From positions 124,001 through 188,000 of the forward strand of contig NZ_JACJSJ010000001.1 of assembly GCF_014698115.1 (NCBI RefSeq): a stretch of DNA of 64,000 nucleotides. Direction: 5' to 3'. Under the pieces are notes generated by a model, which saw only the letters and a program-made list of their open reading frames with translations, made no database searches and was not told the DNA's origin. The stretch is from Nostoc sp. FACHB-973. GTDB taxonomy: Bacteria > Cyanobacteriota > Cyanobacteriia > Cyanobacteriales > Nostocaceae. Below, in pieces: positions 54,214-63,617 of this stretch; the first letter of the stretch is position 1, and each line of letters begins with the position of its first letter. The position numbers were made by a program, and so were the translations under genes.

Positions 54214-55764
54214 TCAAACATCACTAATTGCTTGTGAGGAAGTCACCAGTTGTAATGGCAAAGAAAGTACATAACGATATCCTGATTCTGGCGAACCTTG
54301 AATCAAAATTTGTCCACCATGCAACTCTGCCAACTGACAGCTTAACAACAGACCCAAGCTTTCACGAGAAAGACTTCCATTTCCTTTAGCTAAATTTATA
54401 TCTGAATTAGAAGCGAAGAAATTTAAGTGGGAATCACTCAAGTTTTGTAACTTGTCCACAGCTACTGGTGAAATATCTGCTTGCTCCTGGCTTGTTTTGC
54501 GAGTATTGTAATTTGCTACTTCACCTGTTAGTTCTAGTAATGATAAAGAATTGAGGCGGAAGTAGGGATCAACCTCAGTGATTCCGTCTCCCAGCCAAGG
54601 ATGGGAAACCCAAATAGTAACATTGAGGGTATCTTCCTTATAAGAGACATGAATGCGAACAACACTACCTGTAGCTGAAAGTTGAATTACACTAAACATC
54701 AGGTGATACAGGATTTGCCGCACCTTGTCTTTATCTAAAGGCCAAATACGATTGCGTCCCGGTTCGATAGACAGGCGAATATCTTGGTCTCGGCGATTAG
54801 CCGCTTCTTCTAAAGTATTGATAGCTTGTTGACAGAGCATTTCAATATCCACAGGAGCTAGATTTAGCACAGTTGAGTTGTCATCTACAGTTCCTAGTTC
54901 GGTAATTTCGTTTACTAGGGAAAGTAAGTACCGACCACTGTGTTGGATAATTTCCAAATATTCTCTCTGTTTACCTGTCAAAGGCCCATAAATTTCACGT
55001 CCTAGAACACTAGCCATACCAAGTACGGATGTTAGGGGTGTGCGTAACTCCTGAGTTAGCTGTTCCAAAAGTTGCAGTTTCAGTTGCTTGGTAGAAACAG
55101 AGTCACTTTCTAAACTTGATGCCGCGATTTTAATCTCGGTGTTACGTTCGTCGTTGAGTGAAAATATAGGAGCTACGGGAGTGCTTGATTCGAGTTTCCC
55201 TTGCAGGAGTCGGTTACGCTCAAATTCACTCATGCTCCAACGAGCGATGATTTGTAAAAACTCAATGTCTCGGTTTGTAAAATTGCGCGGTACTAAATCC
55301 ATCACCGCTAATGCACCTAAACAATGTCCTGAAGCATCAATCAGTGGCGCTCCCAAGTAAGCACGAATGCCATAATCTTGCACTAATTTGCTGCTAGCCA
55401 ATACTGCATCTGTAAGTTTATGCGTATCATTAATTACAAATACTTGAAAACTTTCTACTACCTGGGTGCAAAAAGATTCTCTGCGTGAGAGTTGGCGGCT
55501 TTGTGCCAAATGATTCATCAGTCCCAGTCTAGATAAGCCCACTGCGGACTTAAACCAGTGGCGTTCTTGATCCACAAATCCCAAAATGGAAATTGGTGCT
55601 TCCAAAAAGTGGGCAGCAGTTTGAGTGGCTTCTTCAAAAACCGGAATTGTTTCTGGTTGCCGTAAACCTAGTTCTGACAAAGCTTTAAGACGTTGTTGTT
55701 CTCTTGTTTCCTGAGAAGTCCAACCATCCTTTAGGGCAAATAATTTGTTTTCAGGCTCTACCAT
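54214..55764 (-). CDS. GAF-domain pseudo-histidine-kinase
   Basis: The product (516 aa from MVEPENKLFA; a GTG lies two codons upstream) has a GAF domain (about residues 40-185, with EAPISILGFVDQERHWFKSA and YLGAPLIDASGHCLGALAVM). A HisKA-like helical pair and an HATPase-like domain follow. The H-box reads LTQELRTPLTSVLGMASVLG, so the phospho-acceptor His is Gln. The ATP-binding boxes are also degenerate: ILYHLMFSVIQLS lacks the N-box Asn, and the G1 box reads VSHPWLGDGI. It probably cannot autophosphorylate and may act as a scaffold, as a sensor that binds ligand, or as partner of a true kinase. Confidence 0.85.
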   Translation of the reverse strand: MVEPENKLFALKDGWTSQETREQQRLKALSELGLRQPETIPVFEEATQTAAHFLEAPISILGFVDQERHWFKSAVGLSRLGLMNHLAQSRQLSRRESFCTQVVESFQVFVINDTHKLTDAVLASSKLVQDYGIRAYLGAPLIDASGHCLGALAVMDLVPRNFTNRDIEFLQIIARWSMSEFERNRLLQGKLESSTPVAPIFSLNDERNTEIKIAASSLESDSVSTKQLKLQLLEQLTQELRTPLTSVLGMASVLGREIYGPLTGKQREYLEIIQHSGRYLLSLVNEITELGTVDDNSTVLNLAPVDIEMLCQQAINTLEEAANRRDQDIRLSIEPGRNRIWPLDKDKVRQILYHLMFSVIQLSATGSVVRIHVSYKEDTLNVTIWVSHPWLGDGITEVDPYFRLNSLSLLELTGEVANYNTRKTSQEQADISPVAVDKLQNLSDSHLNFFASNSDINLAKGNGSLSRESLGLLLSCQLAELHGGQILIQGSPESGYRYVLSLPLQLVTSSQAISDV

Positions 55765-55855
55765 TGCCACTGCTACCTTAATAATTTATCGATACTGTAA
55801 ATTGATATGTGCCCTATTTCTGGGTTATCAATTGCTATTTTTAAGCATTCCCTAA

Positions 55856-55894
55856 TTTTGCCTCTGACAAACAAGTTTGAGGCAAAAATTTTTT
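55856..55894 (+). terminator. Perfect hairpin with T tract
   Basis: TTTTGCCTC and GAGGCAAAA form a perfect 9-bp stem around a 14-base loop, followed by ATTTTTT. Structure is that of a Rho-independent terminator in the rightward direction. It lies between the divergent kinase-like and DegT genes, so it may shield the latter operon or end an unseen small RNA. The rest of 55765-56378 is AT-rich with no gene seen. Confidence 0.55.
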
Positions 55895-56378
55895 ACCTCT
55901 TCCACTAAGTCGCCTACGGAGTCTTTGCCAGTTACTATTTACTGGTACTGAATGTTATCTATTGATCGCTGGTGTAGTCTCTATTACTTCAGATTTTGCA
56001 ATCAGACAGCGTTAGATTTGGATTCAGTCAGGGTAACCTAACCTTAAGGATACTAGAAAGGGTCTATGATTCTTGATGTACAGAACGGAAAATTTCTGTT
56101 AGTATATTTAACGTAAATTTACTTAAAAATAATCATATTAATGTAATTTTTATTAGCAAATTTTACTGACGACATCTAGTACCGCTGCGCCGAATTCCAA
56201 GTTCAAAATTTGTCTGGAAAAGTTGAGGCACTGCGTTGGACAGCGAGCAAGGTATTTTTCAGAAAAGTAATTTATTGCTGTGGTAAACAACAGTCAATTA
56301 CATCAAACCTTTGTAATTTTAGTTTGTAATAAACCACAAGTAAACACGAATAGATAGCGAATTTGAGGGCAACTGATA

Positions 56379-57551
56379 ATGAATAAAATGGCTATTAGAG
56401 TTCCTTTTGTAGACCTGAAGTTACAACACGAGCCAATTCAAACGCAACTGCAAAATGCAATCCAATCTGTATTGGAACGAGGGGATTTTATTTTAGGGCA
56501 AGCACTCTCAGATTTTGAAGCGGCATTTGCGGCTGTGTCTGGGGCAGAATATGGAGTTGGTGTGGCATCTGGAACAGATGCGATCGCCTTGGGATTGCAA
56601 GCGTGTAATATTGGTGCTGGCGATGAAGTGATTTTACCTGCAAACACTTTTATTGCAACCTTGATTGGAGTCTTACGCGCTGGTGCCAAGCCAATTTTAG
56701 TAGATTGCGATCGCCAAACAGCTTTAATTGATTTAGAAGCAGCAGCAAAAGCAATTACGCCTCAGACTAAAGCAATTATTCCTGTGCATCTTTATGGTCA
56801 AATGGTATCACCACAGGATTTATTGGACTTTGCTGATACCTACAAAGTGCTAATTTTTGAAGACGCAGCACAAGCGCATCTCGCCCAAAGAGATGGATAT
56901 CACGCTGGTTCAGTAGGAATAGCAGCAGCTTTCAGTTTCTATCCCAGCAAAAATTTGGGAGCATTTGGGGATGGAGGAATGCTACTAACACGAAATTCCG
57001 ATGTTGCCCAGAAGATGGTACGCTTGCGAAATTATGGCGCATCGCAAAAATATTTTCACACTGAACCAGGCACAAATAGCCGCTTAGATACATTGCAAGC
57101 AGCTATCTTGCATGAGAAACTACCATATTTGCCACAGTGGAATCGCGATCGCTTGACTATTGCCCAAGAATATGATGTAGAATTAGCACCTTTAGCAACT
57201 GCTGGCATTATCCCCATCGAAAACCAAAGTGGCGCAGGACATGTTTATCATCTTTATGTGATTAAAATTGATGATTCTTGCCCCATAGAACGCCAGGAAC
57301 TCCAAGAACAACTAACAGCAGCGGGAATTCAGACTGGTATTCATTACCCAATTCCTTGTCATCTCCAGCCAGCGTTTACCTACTTAGGGTATCAGCCTGG
57401 AGATTTTCCCCAAGCAGAAAATTTATCAAAGCAAATATTATCATTACCTATGTATCCTGGTTTGAGCAGTAGCCAAATCAAAGAAGTTGTAGCAGCGATC
57501 GCCAATGCAGTCTCAACAAATTCTCAGCAGTCATTAGTCATTAGTCATTAG
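56379..57551 (+). CDS. DegT/DnrJ/EryC1/StrS aminotransferase
   Basis: This PLP-dependent enzyme (390 aa) transfers an amino group to keto-sugar nucleotides. VPFVDLKLQHEPIQTQLQNA opens it. GVGVASGTDAIALGLQACNI binds PLP, DEVILPANTFIATLIGVLRA follows, VLIFEDAAQAHLA has the Asp, and FSFYPSKNLGAFGDGGMLLT has the Schiff-base Lys. LRNYGASQKYFHTEPGTNSR and IHYPIPCHLQPAF end the fold. The last codons (SQQSLVISH) come from CATTAGT repeats. It starts the exopolysaccharide operon and should make an amino-sugar for it. An ATG three codons in (MAIRVPF) may be the true start. Confidence 0.93.
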   Translation: MNKMAIRVPFVDLKLQHEPIQTQLQNAIQSVLERGDFILGQALSDFEAAFAAVSGAEYGVGVASGTDAIALGLQACNIGAGDEVILPANTFIATLIGVLRAGAKPILVDCDRQTALIDLEAAAKAITPQTKAIIPVHLYGQMVSPQDLLDFADTYKVLIFEDAAQAHLAQRDGYHAGSVGIAAAFSFYPSKNLGAFGDGGMLLTRNSDVAQKMVRLRNYGASQKYFHTEPGTNSRLDTLQAAILHEKLPYLPQWNRDRLTIAQEYDVELAPLATAGIIPIENQSGAGHVYHLYVIKIDDSCPIERQELQEQLTAAGIQTGIHYPIPCHLQPAFTYLGYQPGDFPQAENLSKQILSLPMYPGLSSSQIKEVVAAIANAVSTNSQQSLVISH

Positions 57552-57620
57552 TCATTGGTCATTGGTCATTAGTCCAATGCCCCATGCCCTATGCCCCATG
57601 CCCAATAATTAATTAAAATC

Positions 57621-58508
57621 ATGGCACTCCAGCAACAGATTAGAAACAGAAACGTGTCAGGCCTGCTAAATTTGGCCATTTTAGGCGTTTTGCTGCTGCT
57701 TTATGCTCCTATATTGCTACATTGGCTGGATGGTTGGTTGCACAAAAATATTAGTACAGAACACGAATATTTCAGTCATGGGATTATTGGTTTACCATTT
57801 GCCGCTTATTTGGGCTGGCTGAACCGGAAACAGTGGGTACGTTTGCCAGATACTATCCATCCTTTGGGCGGTGTTTTGTTGTTATTAGCGGGAGTATTTT
57901 ATCTTAGCGGTGTTACAGAGTGGGTTAACCTTTCGTTGCCTGTTATACTAGGGGGGTTGTGCTTGTGGTTTAAGGGAATATCAGGTTTGCGATCGCAAGC
58001 ATTTCCCCTGCTACTGATATTTTTGGCAACCCCAACTTCAGCACCCTACCTCATTGCTCCCTATACCTTGCCTCTTCAAAGCTTCATCGCTGGCACCGCA
58101 GGCTTCATACTGAATCAATTTGGTATGGAAGTAACTGTGGATGAGATAAATCTCTACGTGGGAGGACGGATTGTAGAAGTTGCCCCCTATTGTGCAGGGC
58201 TGAAAATGTTGTTCACTACGCTCTACGTCGGCTTGATGTTGCTTTATTGGACAGGCGCATTATCTTCACGCCGTACAACTATATCGTTTTTATCTATTGC
58301 TGTCATCGTTAGCATTACTGCCAATATTATTCGTAATACCTTACTGACTTTCTTTCACGGCACAGGTCAAGAAGGGGCTTTTAAATGGCTCCATGAGGGT
58401 TGGGGTGGCGATGTATACTCTGCTTGTATGCTCGTGTCATTAGTGCCCTTACTGAATTGGATTAATAACTATTTCTCGACATCTCCAGAAATTGGGGATG
58501 AGGCATAG
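57621..58508 (+). CDS. Cyanoexosortase
   Basis: The 295-residue multipass protein matches the exosortase family, which processes PEP-CTERM-type exported proteins. The catalytic triad is visible: Cys in VEVAPYCAGLKMLFTTLYVG, Arg in ANIIRNTLLTFF, and His in KWLHEGWGGDVYSACMLVS. About eight hydrophobic helices lie around them. The next gene codes for an exosortase-associated protein and the flanks hold DegT and export genes, an arrangement typical of the cyanoexosortase systems. A- or B-type cannot be decided here; B seems more likely. CATTAGT and CCCATGC repeats separate it from DegT. Confidence 0.9.
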   Translation: MALQQQIRNRNVSGLLNLAILGVLLLLYAPILLHWLDGWLHKNISTEHEYFSHGIIGLPFAAYLGWLNRKQWVRLPDTIHPLGGVLLLLAGVFYLSGVTEWVNLSLPVILGGLCLWFKGISGLRSQAFPLLLIFLATPTSAPYLIAPYTLPLQSFIAGTAGFILNQFGMEVTVDEINLYVGGRIVEVAPYCAGLKMLFTTLYVGLMLLYWTGALSSRRTTISFLSIAVIVSITANIIRNTLLTFFHGTGQEGAFKWLHEGWGGDVYSACMLVSLVPLLNWINNYFSTSPEIGDEA

Positions 58509-58640
58509 GGAATGGGGCATTGGGCATGGGGCATTGGGCATTGGGCATTGGGCATAAGCCAATAATCAATAGTTCTTCTTCTCCTGCTTCCTCTGCTTCC
58601 CCTGCTTCCTCTGCTTCCCCTGCTTCCCCATGTCCCATTC
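58505..58640. repeat. Composite STRR cassette, inverted copy
   Basis: GGGCATT heptamers (58513-58553), then the core GCCAATAATCAATAGTTCTT (58557-58576), then CTTCCTCTG/CTTCCCCTG units (58583-58626). This is the reverse complement of the cassette at 48810-48890. Confidence 0.9.
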
Positions 58641-58735
58641 CCCATTCCCCACTCCCCGCATAAGTCCTAAATATCACTGAACTCATAGTGTGATTTTTAA
58701 AGTAAAATTTTGCCTAAGTATTCAAAATTTTACTG

Positions 58736-59458
58736 ATGATTTCCTTCTCTAAGTTTTTCAAAGAAAACCGATTGAGTCAGGTAGCAGCACTTTTGTTATT
58801 GCTACTGCTGCTGGCGATGGGAGGGGTTCCCGGATACCTGACAGGACATTGGCAATGGAAACAGCCGCCACCTGTGGCTAATCTCAAGGAATTAAGAGAA
58901 ATCCGCAAGACTGGGTTAACTGTTCCTGGTTGGCAAACTACTGACCAAGCAGAACAGCAAATTGGCGAACATAAATGGTCTTTGCAGGTAATTAAAAAAG
59001 AAGGCTCCGAATCTCAGGCAATTTTACTTTTGCTGCCACAAAATGGGCCGATGGATCAACCAGAGGTGGAGTGGACAGAGGTTAACGGCTGGGGAAGGTC
59101 ACGTTGGGGAAAATGGGATGTAGCTCAATATCGTGGTGCTGAATTTACTGTCAAACCGTCTGGTAAGTTGGCTTCTAATGTTGAAACGAAAGTAGAAGCT
59201 AGGTTCTTTCGCGCCTCCACACAACAGCAAACCTTCGCTGTCTTGCAATGGTACGCTATGCCAAACGGCGGAAATCCATCACCATTACACTGGTTTGTGG
59301 CAGACCAATATGCACAGTGGCGTAAGCAGCGCATTCCTTGGGTGGGCGTCAGTATTCTGATTCCAATGGAACCTTTGGGAGAAGTTGAAAAATCTTGGCC
59401 CCTAGCCCAATCTATTGGAGAAACGGTGCAAGCTACATTGATGGCACGTCATATGTAG
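58736..59458 (+). CDS. Cyanoexosortase system-associated protein
   Basis: The 240-residue product has one N-terminal membrane helix (LSQVAALLLLLLLLAMGGVPGYL) and a soluble domain with LTVPGWQTTDQAEQQIGEHK, EVEWTEVNGWGRSRWGKWDV and RFFRASTQQQTFAVLQWYAM, ending PLAQSIGETVQATLMA. This resembles the EpsI-like partner proteins that follow exosortases. It probably helps exosortase action or polysaccharide assembly in the periplasm. Downstream of the exosortase after STRR sequence, likely in one operon. Confidence 0.85.
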   Translation: MISFSKFFKENRLSQVAALLLLLLLLAMGGVPGYLTGHWQWKQPPPVANLKELREIRKTGLTVPGWQTTDQAEQQIGEHKWSLQVIKKEGSESQAILLLLPQNGPMDQPEVEWTEVNGWGRSRWGKWDVAQYRGAEFTVKPSGKLASNVETKVEARFFRASTQQQTFAVLQWYAMPNGGNPSPLHWFVADQYAQWRKQRIPWVGVSILIPMEPLGEVEKSWPLAQSIGETVQATLMARHM

Positions 59459-59671
59459 AGTATGTTACAGGTAAATTTGTGCAGAGATTTATGAGAAGTA
59501 TTTGTGCGATCGCTCTATGACCTAAACTTAGTTAAAAGATGTTCAAAATATGAAGTTAGAAATTAAAGTTGACAGAATTTTTCGGCTTTTTCCTGGTAAA
59601 TACTTGTAGATAAAAGAGACATTGAGGACATTTTTAGGGTAAAATAACGAGTCGGCGCGACCAATTATTAC

Positions 59672-61039
59672 ATGAGTTTTCCTGCACCGATGTTGATAAC
59701 TCCCAGTTCTTATATGCGTGCATTCAGCGCCCTGTGTTTTGTCAGTCTTCAAGTAGGGGTTTTCTTAATAGCACCTACCCAGCTGGTTCTGGCTCAGCCT
59801 TTCCCGTCTCAAGGGCAACCCCCTTCCCCTGTGCCAGGTACTGAGGATGTTGTACCTCCAAGTGCAAATGACGAAATTTCGCCTCAACTCAGCCGCTATC
59901 TTTTGGGACCAGGAGATGCTGTTGGCGTTTTTCTTCAGCGTCCTCCTGGTCTCTATCGCTTGGGAATCGGAGATGGAATTAGCGTTTCGGTTCAGCGCTT
60001 TCCAGAGTTAAGCTTTCAAGCTGTAATTAATCCAGAAGGTAACATTGTGGTGCCGTTACTGGGAACAGTTTCTTTGCAAGGTTTAACTTTGGAGGAAGCT
60101 CAAGCAAAAATTCGTTTGGGTTTAAATCGTTATGTTGTCGATCCAGTAATAGTTTTAGCCCTAGCAACCCAGCGCCAAGACTTGAGTTTTCAAGCTTTAA
60201 TTAGTCCAGAAGGCAACATTGTAGTGCCGCAAGTGGGAACAGTTTCTTTGCAAGGTTTGACTTTGGAAGAAGCTCAAGAAAAAATTCGCTTGGGTTTAAG
60301 TCGGATTTTTCCAGATCCCATTGTCGTAGTATCCCTGGTAGGAGCGCGACCAGTTCAAGTTACCATTAGTGGGGAAATACTTCGACCAGGAATTTATCCG
60401 ATTAATTCACCAACACCCCGCGTTGCTGATGCTTTATTAATATCTGGTGGTTCAAGTTTGAATGCAGACCTGCGACAAGTGCAAATACGCCGCAAGTTAA
60501 TGGATGGTTCAGTGATTTCGCAAACTATTGACTTGTATGCAGCACTGCAAAATGGTGGTTCAATCCCTAATTTGCGCTTACAAGACGGAGATGCGATCGT
60601 TGTGCCTCGTCGTGAAATCGGCAATGATGACGGTTATGACCGCAATTTGGTAGCACGTTCAACCTTAGCCACTCCACAGATTAGAGTCCGAGTTTTAAAC
60701 TACGCAGCAGGAGGTATTTCTACTCAAGCGCTGCCCAATGGCAGTACATTTGTAGATGCTTTGGGAGGAGTCAATCTTGATACTGCTAACCTCCGGAGTA
60801 TCGCCTTGGTTCGCTTCGATCCTGAACGAGGTAAAGCTATTACCCAAAAACTGGATGCGAAAAAAGCTCTGGGAGGCGATGTATCCCAAAACGTGCCACT
60901 TCAAGATAATGATGTTATTGTTGTTGGTCGAAACCTCGTCGGTAGAATTACTAATTTACTGAGTACCATTACCCAGCCCTTCTTCAATGTCCAATCCTTT
61001 CTCCGATTTTTTGACAACTTCGGCGGTAATTCAAATTAG
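59672..61039 (+). CDS. Wza-like polysaccharide export protein with duplicated domain
   Basis: The 455-residue outer-membrane-type exporter has a signal peptide (FSALCFVSLQVGVFLIAPTQ). It then carries a Poly_export domain, repeated in tandem: PELSFQAVINPEGNIVVPLL and QDLSFQALISPEGNIVVPQV, each followed by GTVSLQGLTLEEAQ, spaced 58 residues apart (60011-60130 and 60185-60304). SLBB domains follow: VTISGEILRPGIYPINSPTP and RVRVLNYAAGGISTQALPNG. GumB/Wza-type proteins form the export channel for exopolysaccharide. The ATG at 59672 has inner alternatives (59690, 59714). It is followed by the GumC-like gene. Confidence 0.92.
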   Translation: MSFPAPMLITPSSYMRAFSALCFVSLQVGVFLIAPTQLVLAQPFPSQGQPPSPVPGTEDVVPPSANDEISPQLSRYLLGPGDAVGVFLQRPPGLYRLGIGDGISVSVQRFPELSFQAVINPEGNIVVPLLGTVSLQGLTLEEAQAKIRLGLNRYVVDPVIVLALATQRQDLSFQALISPEGNIVVPQVGTVSLQGLTLEEAQEKIRLGLSRIFPDPIVVVSLVGARPVQVTISGEILRPGIYPINSPTPRVADALLISGGSSLNADLRQVQIRRKLMDGSVISQTIDLYAALQNGGSIPNLRLQDGDAIVVPRREIGNDDGYDRNLVARSTLATPQIRVRVLNYAAGGISTQALPNGSTFVDALGGVNLDTANLRSIALVRFDPERGKAITQKLDAKKALGGDVSQNVPLQDNDVIVVGRNLVGRITNLLSTITQPFFNVQSFLRFFDNFGGNSN

Positions 61040-61273
61040 GGAATGGGGAGTGGGGAGTGGGGAGTGGGGGAGATGAGGGAGATGAGGGAGATGAGGGAGA
61101 TGAGGGACACAAGGGGGATGGGGGAGTGTGGGGAGAGAGGGGGGAAAGATTTCTTCCCCATCCTCCCACACCGGACACACCTCCCACACTTCCAATACCC
61201 CATGCCCCATGCCCCATGCCCCATGCCCAATGACAAATGACAAATGACAAATGACTAACTATATGCCCCTACC
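61040..61273. repeat. Composite STRR cassette with the 55-bp hairpin core
   Basis: GGGGAGT (61043-61070) and GAGGGAGAT (61065-61105) series lead to the 55-bp core (61117-61171), identical to that at 41997-42051. Here an extra CGGACACA separates the core from CTCCCACACTTCCAAT. CCCCATG and GACAAAT heptamers follow to the next start. Confidence 0.9.
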
Positions 61274-63454
61274 ATGACCCCACCAATTGTTAAGCGCTAT
61301 CTTATTGCTTTTGAAAAATACAAGTGGATTGGACTAGCTAGTTTTGGTTTAGTTATAGCGGGGTCAACGGTGGTGGCTATGCAACCAGATCCACCTCCTA
61401 ACTACATAGCATCTGCTGCCCTTACCTATAGCGGTCCACCAGTTTCTTTCTCTGCAACTGGTACTGAAATCCAACAGCAAGGAAAGGAACTAAATGAGGA
61501 TGTTTTACTATCAAACCAGATAGTTGCAGCAGTAGCAGAGAAAGTAAATATCAAACCGAAACAACTCGGTGCAAGTATTGTCCTTTCTCTACCTAAAAAA
61601 AACCCCAGGACTGGAGACTTTGAAACTACTACCTTTGAACTGAAATATGTAGATAGTGACCCCAAACGAGCTATAGAGGTGTTGGCGGAATTGATGCAAT
61701 CAATGGTCAAGTTGAGCAGTGACATCAATACTGGACGATTACAAGCAATTATTCAAAAAATTAACGATCGCCTACCACAAGCTAAACGAGAATTGCAAAT
61801 TGCTGAAAAGAAGTTGGAACAATACGATCGCATCGAGCGCACAGCAATATTAGCAGCTGAAAATGGCAGTTTACTCAGCGCCGTTACTGCCAGCCAAAAT
61901 CTCCAACGGCAAATTCAATTAACTATTTCTGGGGTTGATGGTCAAATTCGCAGTTTACAAAATAAATTAGGCTTAACAGTCGGACAGGCTTATATTTCGT
62001 CTGCTTTAAGTGCCGATCCGATTATTGCCAACTTGCGAGCGCAAATTTATCAAACCGAGTCGCAAATCGCTTTGCTAAAGAAAGATTTGCGACTTGAACA
62101 CCCAACGATGATTCAGTTGTTGCGTCAGAAACAAGCTGCTGAAGAATTACTGCAACAACGTGCTGCTGAGGTGTTAGGCGGTAATGGTGTGGCGGCTCCC
62201 CTTCAAGGTAATGTTGCTAATATTCGCACTTCATCGAGTTTAGATCCAGCACGCCAACAGTTGGCAAACCAAATGGTGTCTTTGCAAACCCAACAAGAGA
62301 CACTCCAACAACAACTAAATCAAGAGATCCAACAAGAAGCGCGACTCCGGCGAGAGTATTCTTTGATACCGAATAAACAATTAGAGCGATCGCGTTTAGA
62401 ACAGGAGGTTGGACTCAAAAAAGCCATCTATGACCAAATGCAGGCCAAGCTAACAGATGCTAAAACCGCAGAGGCAGAAACAACCAGCAGTCTTAGCATT
62501 GCCAGACGGCCGACAGCTATTGCGGATATCAAACCCCCTAAGAGTGTACCTGTTACCCTGGCTGTGGGTGGTTTTTTGGGTGTGTTAGTTGGTGGTGGGG
62601 TGATATTTTTATTGGGATCGCTGGAAGGAACCTTCAAAACCAGAGAAGATATCCGCGAGAGCCTCAAGCAACGGGAAGTGGCACTGTTGGGAGAGTTGCC
62701 TTTAATGCTAGTTGATGATTTGGATAAAGAAGCAGTGCCAGTGGTACTTTCTCCAGATTCTCCCTATTTAGAATTTTATGAAAAGTTCCGCAGTAATCTG
62801 CGGCGAATTGGTGGTAAAAACTTAAAGGTGGTGTTAATTACTAGTACCAGTAGCCTAGAGGGTAAAACCGCAAGTGCTTATAACTTGGGAATTGCTTCCG
62901 CCCGTGCTGGGAAAAGAACCTTGATTATCGAGACAGATTTGCGATCGCCTTCTCGTTGTATGTCCCTGAAAGTAATCCCTGATCCCGACGCCACCATTGA
63001 ACCCCTGCGTTATTACGCTGACTTGAGTGAATGTATTCGTTTAGTTCCTGATGTGGAAAATTTATACATTCTTCCGAGTCCTGGCCCTGTGCGGCAATCC
63101 GCTGCTATTCTTGAATCTAGCGAAATGCGGCGGCTCATGGATGATGTCCGCGAACGTTTTGATTTAGTGATTTTAGATACTAGTCCTTTGAGCTTATCCA
63201 ATGACCCGTTGTTAATCCAGCCCTACAGCGATGGCATGGTATTAGTGGCGCGACCACATTATACAGAAGAGAATATGCTCGGCGAAGCGATCGATCAATT
63301 GGTTGAATCGGAACTGGGGTTATTAGGAGCAATTATTAATGGTGCTGATATCGTCGTTTCTCTACCTGCACCAACGTTTTCATCTGAATCTGAAGTAGAA
63401 GCAGAAAATGTTGAAGAATCAGAAGAAGTTTCAGCAGGTGCGACTAAAACGTAG
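61274..63454 (+). CDS. GumC-like polysaccharide co-polymerase with CpsD-like ATPase domain
   Basis: The 726-residue protein has two membrane helices (near residues 14-35 and about 435-455: VTLAVGGFLGVLVGGGVIFL) around a Wzz-type periplasmic coiled coil (ELQIAEKKLEQYDRIERTAI, RLEQEVGLKKAIYDQMQAKL). A cytoplasmic Mrp/CpsD-like domain follows: VVLITSTSSLEGKTASAYNL is Walker A, TLIIETDLRSPSRCM is the Walker A' region, and FDLVILDTSPLSLSNDP is Walker B. The C-terminus is acidic (VEAENVEESEEVSAGATKT) and has no Tyr cluster, so it is not a normal BY-kinase. It sets chain length and export together with the Wza-like protein. Confidence 0.9.
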   Translation: MTPPIVKRYLIAFEKYKWIGLASFGLVIAGSTVVAMQPDPPPNYIASAALTYSGPPVSFSATGTEIQQQGKELNEDVLLSNQIVAAVAEKVNIKPKQLGASIVLSLPKKNPRTGDFETTTFELKYVDSDPKRAIEVLAELMQSMVKLSSDINTGRLQAIIQKINDRLPQAKRELQIAEKKLEQYDRIERTAILAAENGSLLSAVTASQNLQRQIQLTISGVDGQIRSLQNKLGLTVGQAYISSALSADPIIANLRAQIYQTESQIALLKKDLRLEHPTMIQLLRQKQAAEELLQQRAAEVLGGNGVAAPLQGNVANIRTSSSLDPARQQLANQMVSLQTQQETLQQQLNQEIQQEARLRREYSLIPNKQLERSRLEQEVGLKKAIYDQMQAKLTDAKTAEAETTSSLSIARRPTAIADIKPPKSVPVTLAVGGFLGVLVGGGVIFLLGSLEGTFKTREDIRESLKQREVALLGELPLMLVDDLDKEAVPVVLSPDSPYLEFYEKFRSNLRRIGGKNLKVVLITSTSSLEGKTASAYNLGIASARAGKRTLIIETDLRSPSRCMSLKVIPDPDATIEPLRYYADLSECIRLVPDVENLYILPSPGPVRQSAAILESSEMRRLMDDVRERFDLVILDTSPLSLSNDPLLIQPYSDGMVLVARPHYTEENMLGEAIDQLVESELGLLGAIINGADIVVSLPAPTFSSESEVEAENVEESEEVSAGATKT

Positions 63455-63617
63455 AAAAAATGGGGAGTGGGGAGTGGGGAGTGGGGAGTGGGGAAGATGA
63501 GGGGGATGAGGGGGATGAGGGAGTGAGGGAGTGAGGGATAAGAATTAATAACCAATGCCCAGTCCCCAGTCCCCAATCCCCACTCCCCAGTCCCCACTCC
63601 CCAATCCCCAGTCCCCA
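63455..63617. repeat. STRR block between convergent genes
   Basis: GGGGAGT (63461-63492), GGGGATGAG (63497-63522), then CCCCAGT/CCCCACT (63556-63615) heptamers separate the GumC-like and rhomboid genes. Confidence 0.9.
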
